A stretch of DNA of 64,000 nucleotides from Candidatus Woesearchaeota archaeon. GTDB lineage: Archaea; Nanobdellota; Nanobdellia; Woesearchaeales; JACPBV01. Position numbers and translations under genes: made by a program. Of this stretch, positions 8,813-16,733 are shown piece by piece (position 1 is the first letter of the stretch; each line of letters opens with the position of its first letter). The notes under the pieces are model-generated. The model made no database searches, was not told where the DNA came from, and saw only the letters and a program-made list of their open reading frames with translations. Where the stretch lies: the NCBI GenBank assembly GCA_019322475.1, contig JAHWIN010000011.1:1-64000 (forward strand), read 5' to 3'.

Positions 8813-9202
8813 ATGCAGGATTTAAAGGTCAAGCTGGACGGAAAAGATTACGACGTTAAGGTAGAGGAGCTAGACTCTGGAAGGTTGAAGGTATATCTTG
8901 ATGGGGAATCTTTTGAGGTAGAGACAAGGTCAGACATAGAAAAGCAGCTTTTTGAAGAGGTCAAAAGTTCAGATGATCCAAAAGGAAAAAAGATAGTGGC
9001 TGCCCCCCTTCCCGGAGCGGTATTTTCTGTATCTGTAAAAGAAGGGGATAAGGTGTCTAAGGGGCAGAAATTGGTAAGCCTTATGGCAATGAAGATGGAG
9101 AATGAGGTTTGTGCTCCTGTCAAAGGGATTATAAAAGAGATTAAGGTAAAAAAAGGAGATTCTGTCGATAAAGGGGACATCCTCATGCTCTACAAGGATT
9201 GA
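8813..9202 (+). CDS. Biotin carboxyl carrier protein
   Basis: A 129-residue protein whose C-terminal half (about residues 58-129) is a lipoyl/biotinyl domain with the biotinylation motif Ala92-Met-Lys94-Met; Lys94 would carry biotin. The N-terminal 50 residues form a small beta-rich domain, as in the carrier subunits of archaeal acyl-CoA carboxylases and of decarboxylases. It starts one base after the carboxyltransferase stop, so the two are translated together. Its partners are the carboxyltransferase, the biotin carboxylase at 10936-12819 and the biotin ligase at 10269-10943. A copy of a 41-bp dispersed repeat begins 7 nt after its stop. Confidence 0.9.
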   Translation: MQDLKVKLDGKDYDVKVEELDSGRLKVYLDGESFEVETRSDIEKQLFEEVKSSDDPKGKKIVAAPLPGAVFSVSVKEGDKVSKGQKLVSLMAMKMENEVCAPVKGIIKEIKVKKGDSVDKGDILMLYKD

Positions 9203-9208
9203 CTCTCT

Positions 9209-9249
9209 GATTGCTCAAGCTGGGCACATACCCCTCAGCTTGCTGCGGT
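9209..9249 (+). repeat. Copy A of a 41-bp dispersed intergenic repeat
   Basis: This 41-bp sequence matches 63012-63052 at 35 of 41 positions without gaps. Both copies start a few bases after a stop codon of an otherwise unrelated gene. This copy contains CAAGCTG and CAGCTTG arms that can form a 7-bp hairpin, and is followed by a run of six T at 9255-9260, so it may act as a transcription terminator or RNA 3' end. Confidence 0.6.
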
Positions 9250-9263
9250 GGGGATTTTTTATT

Positions 9264-9407
9264 TTAAGAAGCAGTTAGTTCATTCCACCTGAATTCCCTG
9301 AGTTTGATCCCCCTTTTTCTTAAGTGCATAGAGATCTCTTCATTCAGTTCAAGCAGGCCCTTAGACTCAGTTAGATAGGCCATCTCCTCTATCTCTTTTA
9401 TGTTCAT
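9264..9407 (-). CDS. Small 47-residue protein coupled to a membrane protein
   Basis: A short frame reading MNIKEIEEMAYL at its start and ending RWNELTAS, with an amphipathic, charged, helical composition and no membrane helix. Its ATG overlaps the stop of the upstream small membrane-protein gene in an ATGA arrangement (4 nt), which is the main evidence that it is real. I recognise no family. It may form a complex with the 79-residue membrane protein. The gene is below usual length cut-offs and would be missed by most annotation pipelines. Confidence 0.5.
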   Translation of the reverse strand: MNIKEIEEMAYLTESKGLLELNEEISMHLRKRGIKLREFRWNELTAS

Positions 9408-9643
9408 TTTTCCTTCTCCCCTGAGGTCTTTCCGAATAATATGCCTGCTAGGACATTAAGGGCCCATGCCTGGAAAACATTGATCTGCAGCTGGCTGAAA
9501 TTCTTGAAAACATAGTTCCACAGCCACATTACCGGAAAAGCAAGGATCAATCCCACCAATGCAGACAAAATGATGATAAGAAACATAGTGTATCCCAACT
9601 CAAATATCCTTTTTAATAATGGTGTATTGTCCAAAAAACCCAT
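9404..9643 (-). CDS. Small membrane protein with two hydrophobic segments
   Basis: A 79-residue protein with two membrane helices (about residues 17-42 and 55-72) separated by an aromatic, polar loop, and a short charged C-terminus. I recognise no family. A TATA-like AAGATTTATAAATT on the minus strand (about 9670-9683) lies about 30 nt upstream of the ATG, consistent with a leaderless or nearly leaderless transcript. Its stop overlaps the start of the 47-residue gene, forming a two-gene operon between the biotin carrier and the thioesterase genes. Confidence 0.6.
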   Translation of the reverse strand: MGFLDNTPLLKRIFELGYTMFLIIILSALVGLILAFPVMWLWNYVFKNFSQLQINVFQAWALNVLAGILFGKTSGEKEK

Positions 9644-9740
9644 CTTGATTAATAAGTAATTCGTGCTAATTTATAAATCTTATTGAAAATAAAAAATAAC
9701 TGGCACCAGATAGGTTTCTATTGGGCATATCAAACAAAAA

Positions 9741-9750
9741 AAAATAAATA
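9741..9750 (+). promoter_or_regulatory. TATA box of the thioesterase gene
   Basis: The sequence AAAATAAATA lies about 25 nt before the ATG codons at 9770 and 9776. This spacing places the transcription start at or next to the start codon and supports a leaderless mRNA and the short form of the protein. Confidence 0.5.
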
Positions 9751-9769
9751 CTCCTCCAATATACTTGAT

Positions 9770-10195
9770 ATGAAGATGGCATCAAATAAGACAGAGCACA
9801 GGGTAAGGTACTCAGACACGGATCATTTTGGTGTTGTTTATTATGCCCGCTATCTTGACTGGTTCGAAGCAGGGAGGACAGAGATTCTAAGGTCAAAAGG
9901 CATCTCTTACGCAGATCTGGAAAAGAAAGGTCTTTTTGCTCCAGTTATAGAGATAAAGGTTAATTACAATAAGCCGGCAAGATACGACGATATTATCGAG
10001 CTTGAGACCTCTGTTGAAAACATAGGGAATTCAAGCATCAGGTTCAGTTATAAGGTTTTCAGGAACCATCCGGAGTCAGATGGCGAGCAGGCCGAAAAAG
10101 AGCTTTTAGCTGAAGCATATACAGTCAATGTTTTCATCAATAAGGGCATGGAGCCTGTAAGGATACCGGATTACGTTAGGGATATCCTGAAATGA
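9770..10195 (+). CDS. Acyl-CoA thioesterase, YbgC/4HBT hotdog family
   Basis: About 141 residues with the hotdog-fold signature of the YbgC/FcbC family: RVRYSDTDHFGVVYYARYLDWFE, in which the Asp of SDTDHFG is the catalytic acid, followed by the long central helix. These enzymes hydrolyse acyl-CoA thioesters. The frame is open back to 9683, but the promoter and family alignment place the start at 9770 or 9776. It lies between the biotin carrier and biotin ligase genes and so belongs to the acyl-CoA gene neighbourhood; it could release free fatty acids or recycle CoA. Chain-length preference cannot be read. Confidence 0.85.
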   Translation: MKMASNKTEHRVRYSDTDHFGVVYYARYLDWFEAGRTEILRSKGISYADLEKKGLFAPVIEIKVNYNKPARYDDIIELETSVENIGNSSIRFSYKVFRNHPESDGEQAEKELLAEAYTVNVFINKGMEPVRIPDYVRDILK

Positions 10196-10268
10196 GCCTG
10201 ATCATCTGACGATTCTTAAAAAGATAGCAGCCATTAAGAAAAGCCGAAAATATCTGTTTCCCTGCTTT

Positions 10269-10943
10269 TCATTTGGCTATAACATCACCCTCGATGATCC
10301 TTGTCTTTTTTCCTTTCTTGTCCTTTATTATAAGAAAACAGTCTTTATCAACATCAGTTGCAGTCCCTCTATACGTTTTTCCTATGCTTCTGACAACAAC
10401 CTCAGAGCCTAAGAACGATCTTTTCTTCCACTCATTGATTATCTTATTGTATTTTTTATTTTTAAGTTTCTCAATGTAAGCCTCAAGATGCCTTAAAACC
10501 GCATTTATCAGCCGTTTATTGTCTACATCTTTTCCTATTATCTGGCTTAATGAAACCGCCTTATCCTTCAGGCTCTTGGGAATCTTGTTGTTTGTGTTTA
10601 TCCCTATCCCCACTATCGCTTTATCACCTGCCTGTGTCAATATCCCGCATACCTTCTTTTTATTGTAGGTCAGGTCATTAGGCCACTTGATAACGGTTTC
10701 TACCCTATAAGTATCTTTTATCGCATTGTATACGGACAACGCAGCAGCAAAAGTAAGATAACTCATTTCAAAAGGCTCAAGAACGATAGACATATAGGCC
10801 CCTCCTCTTAAGGAGCTCCACCTCCTCTTAAATCTTCCCTTCCCTTTTGTCTGGGAGTCTGCTATTATCACCGAATTTACCTTAAACTCCCTGGCTTTTT
10901 CACTTGTAGATCGCAGTTCCTTAAAGTGGTAGGCCTTAAGCAT
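10269..10943 (-). CDS. birA: Biotin--protein ligase (BirA type, no DNA-binding domain)
   Basis: A 224-residue enzyme with the biotinoyl-AMP loop (SQTKGKGRFKRRW, a variant of the GRGRRGR-W motif), KWPNDL of the biotin site and a small C-terminal SH3-like domain (EVVVRSIGKTYRGTATDVD). It lacks the N-terminal helix-turn-helix of regulatory BirA, so it should only attach biotin. Its substrate is surely the carrier protein at 8813-9202. The start overlaps the end of the biotin carboxylase gene by 8 nt, so both are expressed together. Confidence 0.9.
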   Translation of the reverse strand: MLKAYHFKELRSTSEKAREFKVNSVIIADSQTKGKGRFKRRWSSLRGGAYMSIVLEPFEMSYLTFAAALSVYNAIKDTYRVETVIKWPNDLTYNKKKVCGILTQAGDKAIVGIGINTNNKIPKSLKDKAVSLSQIIGKDVDNKRLINAVLRHLEAYIEKLKNKKYNKIINEWKKRSFLGSEVVVRSIGKTYRGTATDVDKDCFLIIKDKKGKKTRIIEGDVIAK

Positions 10944-12819
10944 TTTCTCCTGAATTTATCTGCTCCTGCCTCCCGGCCATAGCCCACGCCAAAGGCATAC
11001 TCCCTTTCTTTCTCTTTTCCATATGCTGGGAAACAGCTGTGCTTATTATCAGCACCTTCTCTTTTTTGGTAAGGCTGTTTTTCCTTGGCTTCTCTTTTAC
11101 AAGCTTCCCTATTATGCCATGCTTTTCTATGAAGCTTGTGGTTATATTGCCTTTGACAAAGCCCTTGCAGTTAAGCACAGCTTTATGGAAAGGGGCAGTC
11201 GTCTCTACGCCTTCTATCATGAACTCATCCAGTGCCCTCTTCATCCTGGCTATGGCTTCATTCCTGTTGGCGCCCTTGCACATTAGTTTAGCTATCAAAG
11301 AATCATAATGGGGGCTTACAACATGCCCTGTATGGCATGAGCTGCATACCCTTATCCCTGGCCCTCCTGGAGGAAGATAGTTTGTTATTGTGCCTGTCTG
11401 CGGACAAAAATCCTTTGATGGGCACTCTGCATTTATCCTGCACTCTATAGCAGACCCATCTATTTTTATATCCTCCTGCCTGTATGCCAGTTCTGCGCCT
11501 GCAGCAATCTTTATCTGCTCCTTAAGAAGGTCAACACCGGTTATCATCTCAGTTATGCCGTGCTCTACCTGTATCCTTGTGTTCATCTCCATGAAATAAA
11601 AGTTATTCTTGTCGTCAAGAAGGAATTCAACAGTTCCAGCTCCCTCATATTTTACAGATTTCACTATCTGGGTTGCAGCCTTCCCTATGGTCTCCCTTAA
11701 TTTTTTGTTTAGGGCAGGGGAAGGTGCCTCTTCTATCAGCTTTTGGTGCCTTCTCTGTATGCTGCAGTCCCTCTCCCCAAGGTGGATAACATTGCCATGG
11801 CTGTCTCCGAGTATCTGGAGTTCTATATGCCTTGGCTCTTCCATGTACTTTTCCATGTACAGCGAATTATCCCCGAAAGAGGCTTCAGCTTCTGATCGTG
11901 CGCTCTTGAAAGCAGCAGCTATATCTTTTTCATTCCTGACAACCCTCATCCCTTTTCCACCCCCTCCCGATACAGCCTTGATTATAAGCGGATAACCTAT
12001 AATCTTGGCTGATTTTAATGCATCAGCCTCGTCTTTTAATGACCCTCTTCCCATGATAACAGGGATGCCTAGGCTTTTTATGGTCTCTTTTGCCCTGTCC
12101 TTATTGCCCATAAGCACTATTGACTTTGAGGAAGGCCCTACAAACTTGATCCTATTCTGCTCGCATATCCTTGCGAAATCGCTGTTTTCTGAAAGGAACC
12201 CGTATCCAGGATGTATTGCATCTGCATTTGCCTTTTTGGCTATCCTTATTATCCTTTTATAGTCCAGGTAAGAATTAGAGCCCTCCCCCACGCAATATTT
12301 TTCATCTGCAAACCTTACTGCCAGGGTTTTCTTGTCCTGTTTTGAATATACCACAACTGTTTTTATGCCTAGTTCCCTGCATGCCCTCAGTATCCTTAAT
12401 GCTATCTCGCCCCTGTTTGCTATAAGCACCTTCTTGAACAGCTTTTCCCTGCTTACCTTGGTATACTCCTTTTCCTCTTCTACATTGGTCAATCCTTTAG
12501 CGAGCATATCCAGGAAGGATTTGGATGATCTGTCTTTGATTATCTTGTTGATCTGGCTTTCAGTAAGGTTAGGGAGCTTTTTTGCAAAGTTCTTTGCTAT
12601 AAGGTCCCCAAACCCGTTTATATCAGGATTATGCATCAGTTTTTCATCTTTCTCTAGGGTAACTAGATGTGATTTTATTATCTTCTCTATCTCATTGCAT
12701 ATATAAGGGACCCTGTCGTGGGTTTTCTTAGCTACCCTTTTCAGAAAGCCATAGCTCTTTGCCATCGGCAGAAGCAGCTTGTTTACAGTATCTGCCACCC
12801 TTCTCTCTGTGCTTCCCAT
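10936..12819 (-). CDS. accC: Acyl-CoA carboxylase, biotin carboxylase subunit with a novel N-terminal domain
   Basis: A 627-residue protein. From about residue 128 it is a standard biotin carboxylase of about 500 residues: VLIANRGEIALRI, the ATP-grasp glycine loop GGGGKGMRV, and MEMNTRIQVEHGITE with catalytic residues in place. It charges the biotin carrier with bicarbonate using ATP. The first 127 residues are not part of known stand-alone AccC proteins; they are charged and helical, with LPNLTESQINKIIKD near the end, and I cannot place them. The gene is head of an operon with the biotin ligase and is convergent to the thioesterase. It does not carry its own biotinyl domain. Confidence 0.9.
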   Translation of the reverse strand: MGSTERRVADTVNKLLLPMAKSYGFLKRVAKKTHDRVPYICNEIEKIIKSHLVTLEKDEKLMHNPDINGFGDLIAKNFAKKLPNLTESQINKIIKDRSSKSFLDMLAKGLTNVEEEKEYTKVSREKLFKKVLIANRGEIALRILRACRELGIKTVVVYSKQDKKTLAVRFADEKYCVGEGSNSYLDYKRIIRIAKKANADAIHPGYGFLSENSDFARICEQNRIKFVGPSSKSIVLMGNKDRAKETIKSLGIPVIMGRGSLKDEADALKSAKIIGYPLIIKAVSGGGGKGMRVVRNEKDIAAAFKSARSEAEASFGDNSLYMEKYMEEPRHIELQILGDSHGNVIHLGERDCSIQRRHQKLIEEAPSPALNKKLRETIGKAATQIVKSVKYEGAGTVEFLLDDKNNFYFMEMNTRIQVEHGITEMITGVDLLKEQIKIAAGAELAYRQEDIKIDGSAIECRINAECPSKDFCPQTGTITNYLPPGGPGIRVCSSCHTGHVVSPHYDSLIAKLMCKGANRNEAIARMKRALDEFMIEGVETTAPFHKAVLNCKGFVKGNITTSFIEKHGIIGKLVKEKPRKNSLTKKEKVLIISTAVSQHMEKRKKGSMPLAWAMAGRQEQINSGENA

Positions 12820-12952
12820 ATTAGGATATAGTTGGTTTTTTCTTTAAAAATGTTGGTTTTTTCTAAGGGCTCTTATCAAACAGCAGGGGGCCTCAACTTG
12901 CCATTTATCCAAAATGTAGCTTATTTGCCCCATACCCCCTCCAAAAACCGCC

Positions 12953-13043
12953 ACATTTAAATAGCCATAATAATTCTTGACCCCCAGTATACAGAAAATT
13001 CGAATTCTGTACGAGTTGGAAGTATAACTAAACTAAAAGGTGA
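12953..13043 (+). promoter_or_regulatory. Promoter, palindrome and Shine-Dalgarno of the CxxC protein gene
   Basis: A TATA box (CATTTAAATAG at 12955-12965) is followed by a near-palindrome at 12991-13010 (ACAGAAAATT/CGAATTCTGT) located just after the expected transcription start, then by a GGTGA Shine-Dalgarno at 13039-13043, ten bases before the ATG. The palindrome could be an operator or an RNA hairpin in the leader. Confidence 0.4.
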
Positions 13044-13052
13044 ATATATAAG

Positions 13053-13235
13053 ATGGGATTTGAAAGCAGTTTTGGAGAAAGAGAGATGCACAAGGCAACA
13101 TGTGCAGATTGTGGTAATGAATGTGAGGTTCCTTTCAAGCCAACAGAAGGCAGGCCTGTATATTGCAGGGAATGCTACCAGAAGCACAGGAAGCCAAGGT
13201 CAGGCGGAAGAGGCGGATTCAAGCCTAGGTTTTGA
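13053..13235 (+). CDS. CxxC-x17-CxxC zinc-binding small protein
   Basis: A 60-residue protein with Cys17-x2-Cys20 and Cys38-x2-Cys41 separated by exactly 17 residues; a further Cys24 lies between them. The spacing, with the VPFKPTEGRPVYC signature, is that of the CxxC-x17-CxxC domain family (TIGR04272), widespread in small-genome bacteria and archaea, whose function is unknown. The basic, Gly/Arg-rich tail (RSGGRGGFKPRF) suggests nucleic-acid binding. A GGTGA Shine-Dalgarno 10 nt upstream supports this ATG; a second ATG at 13086 also precedes the cysteines. It stands alone with its own promoter. Confidence 0.75.
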   Translation: MGFESSFGEREMHKATCADCGNECEVPFKPTEGRPVYCRECYQKHRKPRSGGRGGFKPRF

Positions 13236-13280
13236 TCATTCTGTTTCTTTTTTATATTTTTTAAAATTTTTTAAGAGCAA

Positions 13281-13290
13281 TCTTTATAAA
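13281..13290 (+). promoter_or_regulatory. TATA box of the acyl-CoA dehydrogenase gene
   Basis: TCTTTATAAA lies about 45 nt before the start at 13331. Transcription would begin near 13312, and a strong GGGGGAT Shine-Dalgarno at 13316-13322 precedes the ATG. Confidence 0.5.
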
Positions 13291-13330
13291 TCACTATGGA
13301 TTTCTTGTTTTTCAAGGGGGATGTTTTTCG

Positions 13331-14485
13331 ATGGATTTTACATTTACGCCAGAGCAGTCAGCTATAAAGAAGATGATCACAGAGTTTGTAGACTCTGAAG
13401 TCAAGCCTTATGCAGATGATGCAGATAAGGAAGAGATATTCCCTGAAGAGCAGATAGGCAAGCTGGCTAAGCTCGGAATCATGGGCATGTCTATACCTAA
13501 GAAGTATGGCGGGACCGAGCTGGATAATGTTTCTCAGACTATAATAATGGAAGAGGTCAGCAGGGGCTGCAGCGCAACAGCAGTCACTATGGGCGCACAT
13601 TCAAGTCTTGCATGCCATCCTATAGTCAATTTTGGCACTGAAGAACAGAAAAAAAGGTTTCTGCCAAAACTCGCTTCTGGGGAATATTTAGGTGCATTTG
13701 CCCTTACAGAGCCCAATGCAGGAAGCGACGCAGTCAATGTCCAGACTACCGCAGTTCGTGAAAAAGATAATTACATAATAAACGGAAATAAGATCTTCAT
13801 TACAAACGGCGGTAAAGCAGACCTCATAAACATAGTGGCTACGACCGACAGGGGCAAAAAGCACCATGGCCTGAGCATATTTGCTGTAGAGGCAAAAAAG
13901 GCTAAGGGATTCAGCCTCGGCAAAAAAGAGGATAAGCTTGGCCTGAGGGGCTCCAATACCCAGGAGCTCGTCTTTGAGGATATGGAGATCCCAAAGGAAA
14001 ACCTTATTGGGGGTATTGAAGGTGAGGGGTTTAAGATAGCTATGAGCGTTTTCAACTCAGGGAGGATAGGCATAGGCGTCCAGGGAGTTGGCATTGCCCA
14101 GGCTGCTTTTGACGAAGCCTTGAGGTATGTCCAGGAGAGGGAGCAGTTCGGCAGGAAGCTCCATAAGTTCCAGGCTTTGCAGTTCATGCTTTCAGATATG
14201 GCAGTTAGGATAGATGCTGCAAGGCTTTTGTGCTATAGGGCAGCGCATACTAAAGATAAGGGAAAAAGGTATGTAAAAGATGCTGCTATGGCAAAGGTGT
14301 ATGGCTCAGAGACAGCCATGGATGTGGCAAGAAAAGCCCTACAGATACACGGCGGCTACGGCTATATCAAGGATTACCCTCTGGAAAGGTTTTACAGGGA
14401 CGCCAAGATAACAGAGATCTATGAGGGCACGTCTGAAGTGCAGAGGCTCGTTATAGCAGCAGAGCTTTTAGGCAGGGGCTTTTGA
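13331..14485 (+). CDS. Acyl-CoA dehydrogenase
   Basis: A 384-residue flavoprotein with all main signatures of the family: N-terminal helical domain, the FAD-contacting [10 protein letters not shown], the central beta domain ([10 protein letters not shown]), and the C-terminal helices with [20 protein letters not shown] and [10 protein letters not shown], whose Glu is the catalytic base of short- and medium-chain enzymes. It oxidises an acyl-CoA to the 2-enoyl-CoA and passes electrons to the electron-transfer flavoprotein encoded just downstream. Length and motifs are normal. It has its own promoter and strong Shine-Dalgarno. Enzymes of this type are uncommon in small DPANN-like genomes. Confidence 0.95.
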   Translation: MDFTFTPEQSAIKKMITEFVDSEVKPYADDADKEEIFPEEQIGKLAKLGIMGMSIPKKYGGTELDNVSQTIIMEEVSRGCSATAVTMGAHSSLACHPIVNFGTEEQKKRFLPKLASGEYLGAFALTEPNAGSDAVNVQTTAVREKDNYIINGNKIFITNGGKADLINIVATTDRGKKHHGLSIFAVEAKKAKGFSLGKKEDKLGLRGSNTQELVFEDMEIPKENLIGGIEGEGFKIAMSVFNSGRIGIGVQGVGIAQAAFDEALRYVQEREQFGRKLHKFQALQFMLSDMAVRIDAARLLCYRAAHTKDKGKRYVKDAAMAKVYGSETAMDVARKALQIHGGYGYIKDYPLERFYRDAKITEIYEGTSEVQRLVIAAELLGRGF

Positions 14486-14555
14486 ATAAACGAAAAGAGA
14501 TAACATCTGGGCTATACCAGAACTATAAGATTAGAGGATCAGGCACACGATCAAA

Positions 14556-15350
14556 ATGAAAATAATAGTATGTATCAAGCAGGTTCCTGACACTAATAAG
14601 GTAAAGATAAACCCTAAGACAGGAACATTGGTCAGGGAAGGGGTCAAGGCGATAATGAACCCCGAGGATAAGCATGCTTTGATAGAGGCAGTAAGGATAA
14701 AGAAGGATCATGGCGCTAAGGTGGCTGCCCTTTCTATGGGCCCCCCTCAGGCAGAAGATGTATTGAGGGAAGCATTGGCCCTGGGTGCAGACGAAGCCAT
14801 ATTATTGTGCGATAGGGCATTTGCAGGCTCAGACACATGGGCAACAGCAAATGCCATAGGTGCAGCTGTAAGGTCTATCGGGGATTGTAGCTTATTGTTG
14901 TTTGGAAGGCAGGCTATAGACGGAGACACAGCCCAGGTTGGCCCCCAGGTAGCAGAGTTTCTTAACATGCCTCAGATAACATATGCCCGGAAGATAGAGA
15001 TTATCGGTGATAAGGTGAGGGTTGAAAGGCAGATGGAAGACGGCTACGAGATAATAGAGTCAAAGATGCCCTGCCTTATAACCTGCATGGAAGAGCTAAA
15101 CAAGATGGAATATCCTTCTTTGGGCGGCATAAGGGAAGCATATATGGAAAAAAAGGTAAATGTTCTTGGGATGAAAGACATAGGTGCGGACAGCTCAACT
15201 GTAGGGCTGCTAAGCTCTCCCACCTCTGTAAAAAGATCATTCACCCCTCCGCCAAAAGGCAGCGGCCAGATGATAAAAGGCTCTGCCAAAGAGGCTGCAG
15301 ATAAGATAGTTTCTTTATTGAAAGAGAAAGAGATGGTAGGTGCATTCTGA
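14556..15350 (+). CDS. etfB: Electron-transfer flavoprotein beta subunit
   Basis: A 264-residue EtfB with the typical opening MKIIVCIKQVPDTNKV, the AMP-binding adenine-nucleotide fold segment (VAALSMGPPQAEDVLREALALGAD) and the SLLLFGRQAIDGDTAQVGP signature. It pairs with EtfA to accept electrons from the acyl-CoA dehydrogenase encoded 70 nt upstream. It is not evident from the sequence alone whether it carries AMP or a second, bifurcating FAD; the VDGDTAQV-like segment is present in both types. Its stop overlaps the etfA start by one base (TGATG). The final electron acceptor is not encoded in this window. Confidence 0.95.
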   Translation: MKIIVCIKQVPDTNKVKINPKTGTLVREGVKAIMNPEDKHALIEAVRIKKDHGAKVAALSMGPPQAEDVLREALALGADEAILLCDRAFAGSDTWATANAIGAAVRSIGDCSLLLFGRQAIDGDTAQVGPQVAEFLNMPQITYARKIEIIGDKVRVERQMEDGYEIIESKMPCLITCMEELNKMEYPSLGGIREAYMEKKVNVLGMKDIGADSSTVGLLSSPTSVKRSFTPPPKGSGQMIKGSAKEAADKIVSLLKEKEMVGAF

Positions 15351-16522
15351 TGGTAAAGGCAAGGCTGTCTATGAACTGCCCTGAAACCCAGCTTAACCTG
15401 GGAGGCATAGTCTTGATAAAGGGAAATGATTTTGAGGACATCCCTGATCTGCCTGAGGTTCAGCAGGCCATAGCTAATGGCTATTTAGAGGTCCTTGCTG
15501 AAAAGAAGAAAGAGGGACCCAAGGAAAAAAAAGAAGGCAGCGAGATCCTGGTATTTGCAGAGCAAAGGAACGGCAGGATAGCAAGAGTAGTCTTTGAGCT
15601 TTTGGGAAAAGCAGGGGAATTGGCAGATAAGTTAGGGGTAAATACAGCAGCCATACTTTTGGCAGATAAGGATGATGGCTTAAGCAAAGAGATCATAAGT
15701 TACGGAGCAGATAAGGTTTATCTTGCTCGATCACCTTTATTAAAAGACTACCAGACAGGCTTATATGCAAAATCAATATCAAAACATATACAGGATACAA
15801 AGCCCCAGATAGTCCTTTATGGAGCGACACACATAGGAAGGGATTTGGCCCCCAGGATAGCCCAAAGGCTCGGCACAGGATTGACAGCAGACTGTACAGA
15901 TCTGAGCATCACTGATGAGGGTTTGTTGTTGCAGACAAGGCCCGCATTTGGGGGAAACCTTATGGCTCAGATAATATGCAAAAAGCACAGGCCCCAGATG
16001 TCCACAGTAAGGCCGGGAGTCATGAAGATAAAGGAAAAGGATGAAAGCAGAAAAGGGGAGGTGGTAGCTATAACTCCAGATATCTCTGAAAAAGACAGGC
16101 TCACAACTCTTGTAAAGGTGATAAAAGAGGCAAAAAAGAAAGTAAACCTTGAGGAAGCTGATATTATAGTTGCTGGAGGCAGGGGCCTTGGAAAAAAGGA
16201 AAATTTTAAGCTTATAACTGATCTTGCAGCCATTCTTAATGCAGAGGTTGGAGCTTCAAGAGCTGCTGTAGATTCAGGCTGGATATCCAAAGACCACCAG
16301 GTTGGGCAGACCGGAAAGACAGTACGGCCTAAGCTCTATATTGCAGTAGGCATCTCAGGAGCTATCCAGCACAAGGCTGGGATGCAGGACTCCAGTTTGA
16401 TAATAGCAATAAACAAGGATTCAGAAGCACCTATATTCGAGGTGGCAGATTACGGGATAGTTGGGGATCTGTTCCAGGTAGTTCCAGAGGTCATAAGCAG
16501 GCTGAAGCAGGAAAAAGTGTAA
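15350..16522 (+). CDS. etfA: Electron-transfer flavoprotein alpha subunit
   Basis: A 390-residue EtfA. Residues about 65-390 are the standard protein: the N-terminal nucleotide-like domain and the C-terminal FAD domain, with VGASRAAVDSGW, DHQVGQTGKTVRPKLYIAVGISGAIQH and NKDSEAPIFEVADYGIVGD. The first 60 residues are an extension ending in a Lys/Glu linker. In some anaerobes this place is taken by a ferredoxin domain, but here only one cysteine is present, so no iron-sulfur cluster can be bound. It is translationally coupled to etfB and forms the electron-carrying heterodimer for the acyl-CoA dehydrogenase. Confidence 0.95.
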   Translation: MVKARLSMNCPETQLNLGGIVLIKGNDFEDIPDLPEVQQAIANGYLEVLAEKKKEGPKEKKEGSEILVFAEQRNGRIARVVFELLGKAGELADKLGVNTAAILLADKDDGLSKEIISYGADKVYLARSPLLKDYQTGLYAKSISKHIQDTKPQIVLYGATHIGRDLAPRIAQRLGTGLTADCTDLSITDEGLLLQTRPAFGGNLMAQIICKKHRPQMSTVRPGVMKIKEKDESRKGEVVAITPDISEKDRLTTLVKVIKEAKKKVNLEEADIIVAGGRGLGKKENFKLITDLAAILNAEVGASRAAVDSGWISKDHQVGQTGKTVRPKLYIAVGISGAIQHKAGMQDSSLIIAINKDSEAPIFEVADYGIVGDLFQVVPEVISRLKQEKV

Positions 16523-16581
16523 GCTGATTCTTTATATGATGTCGTTTCTAAAAGTGATATTCTAAAGTACCAGTCCAGTGA

Positions 16582-16666
16582 TAAGTGCTTCTATAGTACA
16601 GTAGCACCCTGTTTGCCGCGTGCGGCATACAGAGTGCCACCGTACTGCTATAATCTCTGGATGTTA
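16582..16666. other. Long imperfect hairpin between etfA and the first plsC gene
   Basis: The core pairs 16609-16619 (CTGTTTGCCGC) with 16622-16632 (GCGGCATACAG) at 10 of 11 positions; further out, 16591-16607 pairs with 16634-16652 with a few mismatches and a 3-nt bulge. It could be a processing or termination structure at the end of the etf transcript, a small structured RNA, or a decayed repeat. No flanking duplication is evident. Confidence 0.45.
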
Positions 16667-16733
16667 TCCTGCCTATATGCTTAAAAGCCAAATAACCATA
16701 AGTTTTATAATGAAAATAAGCTTTTCTAACATT

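Noticed and set aside
12836..12885. Duplicated GTTGGTTTTTTCT near the accC start
   Set aside because: Two short T-rich copies in a promoter spacer; likely simple sequence without independent support.
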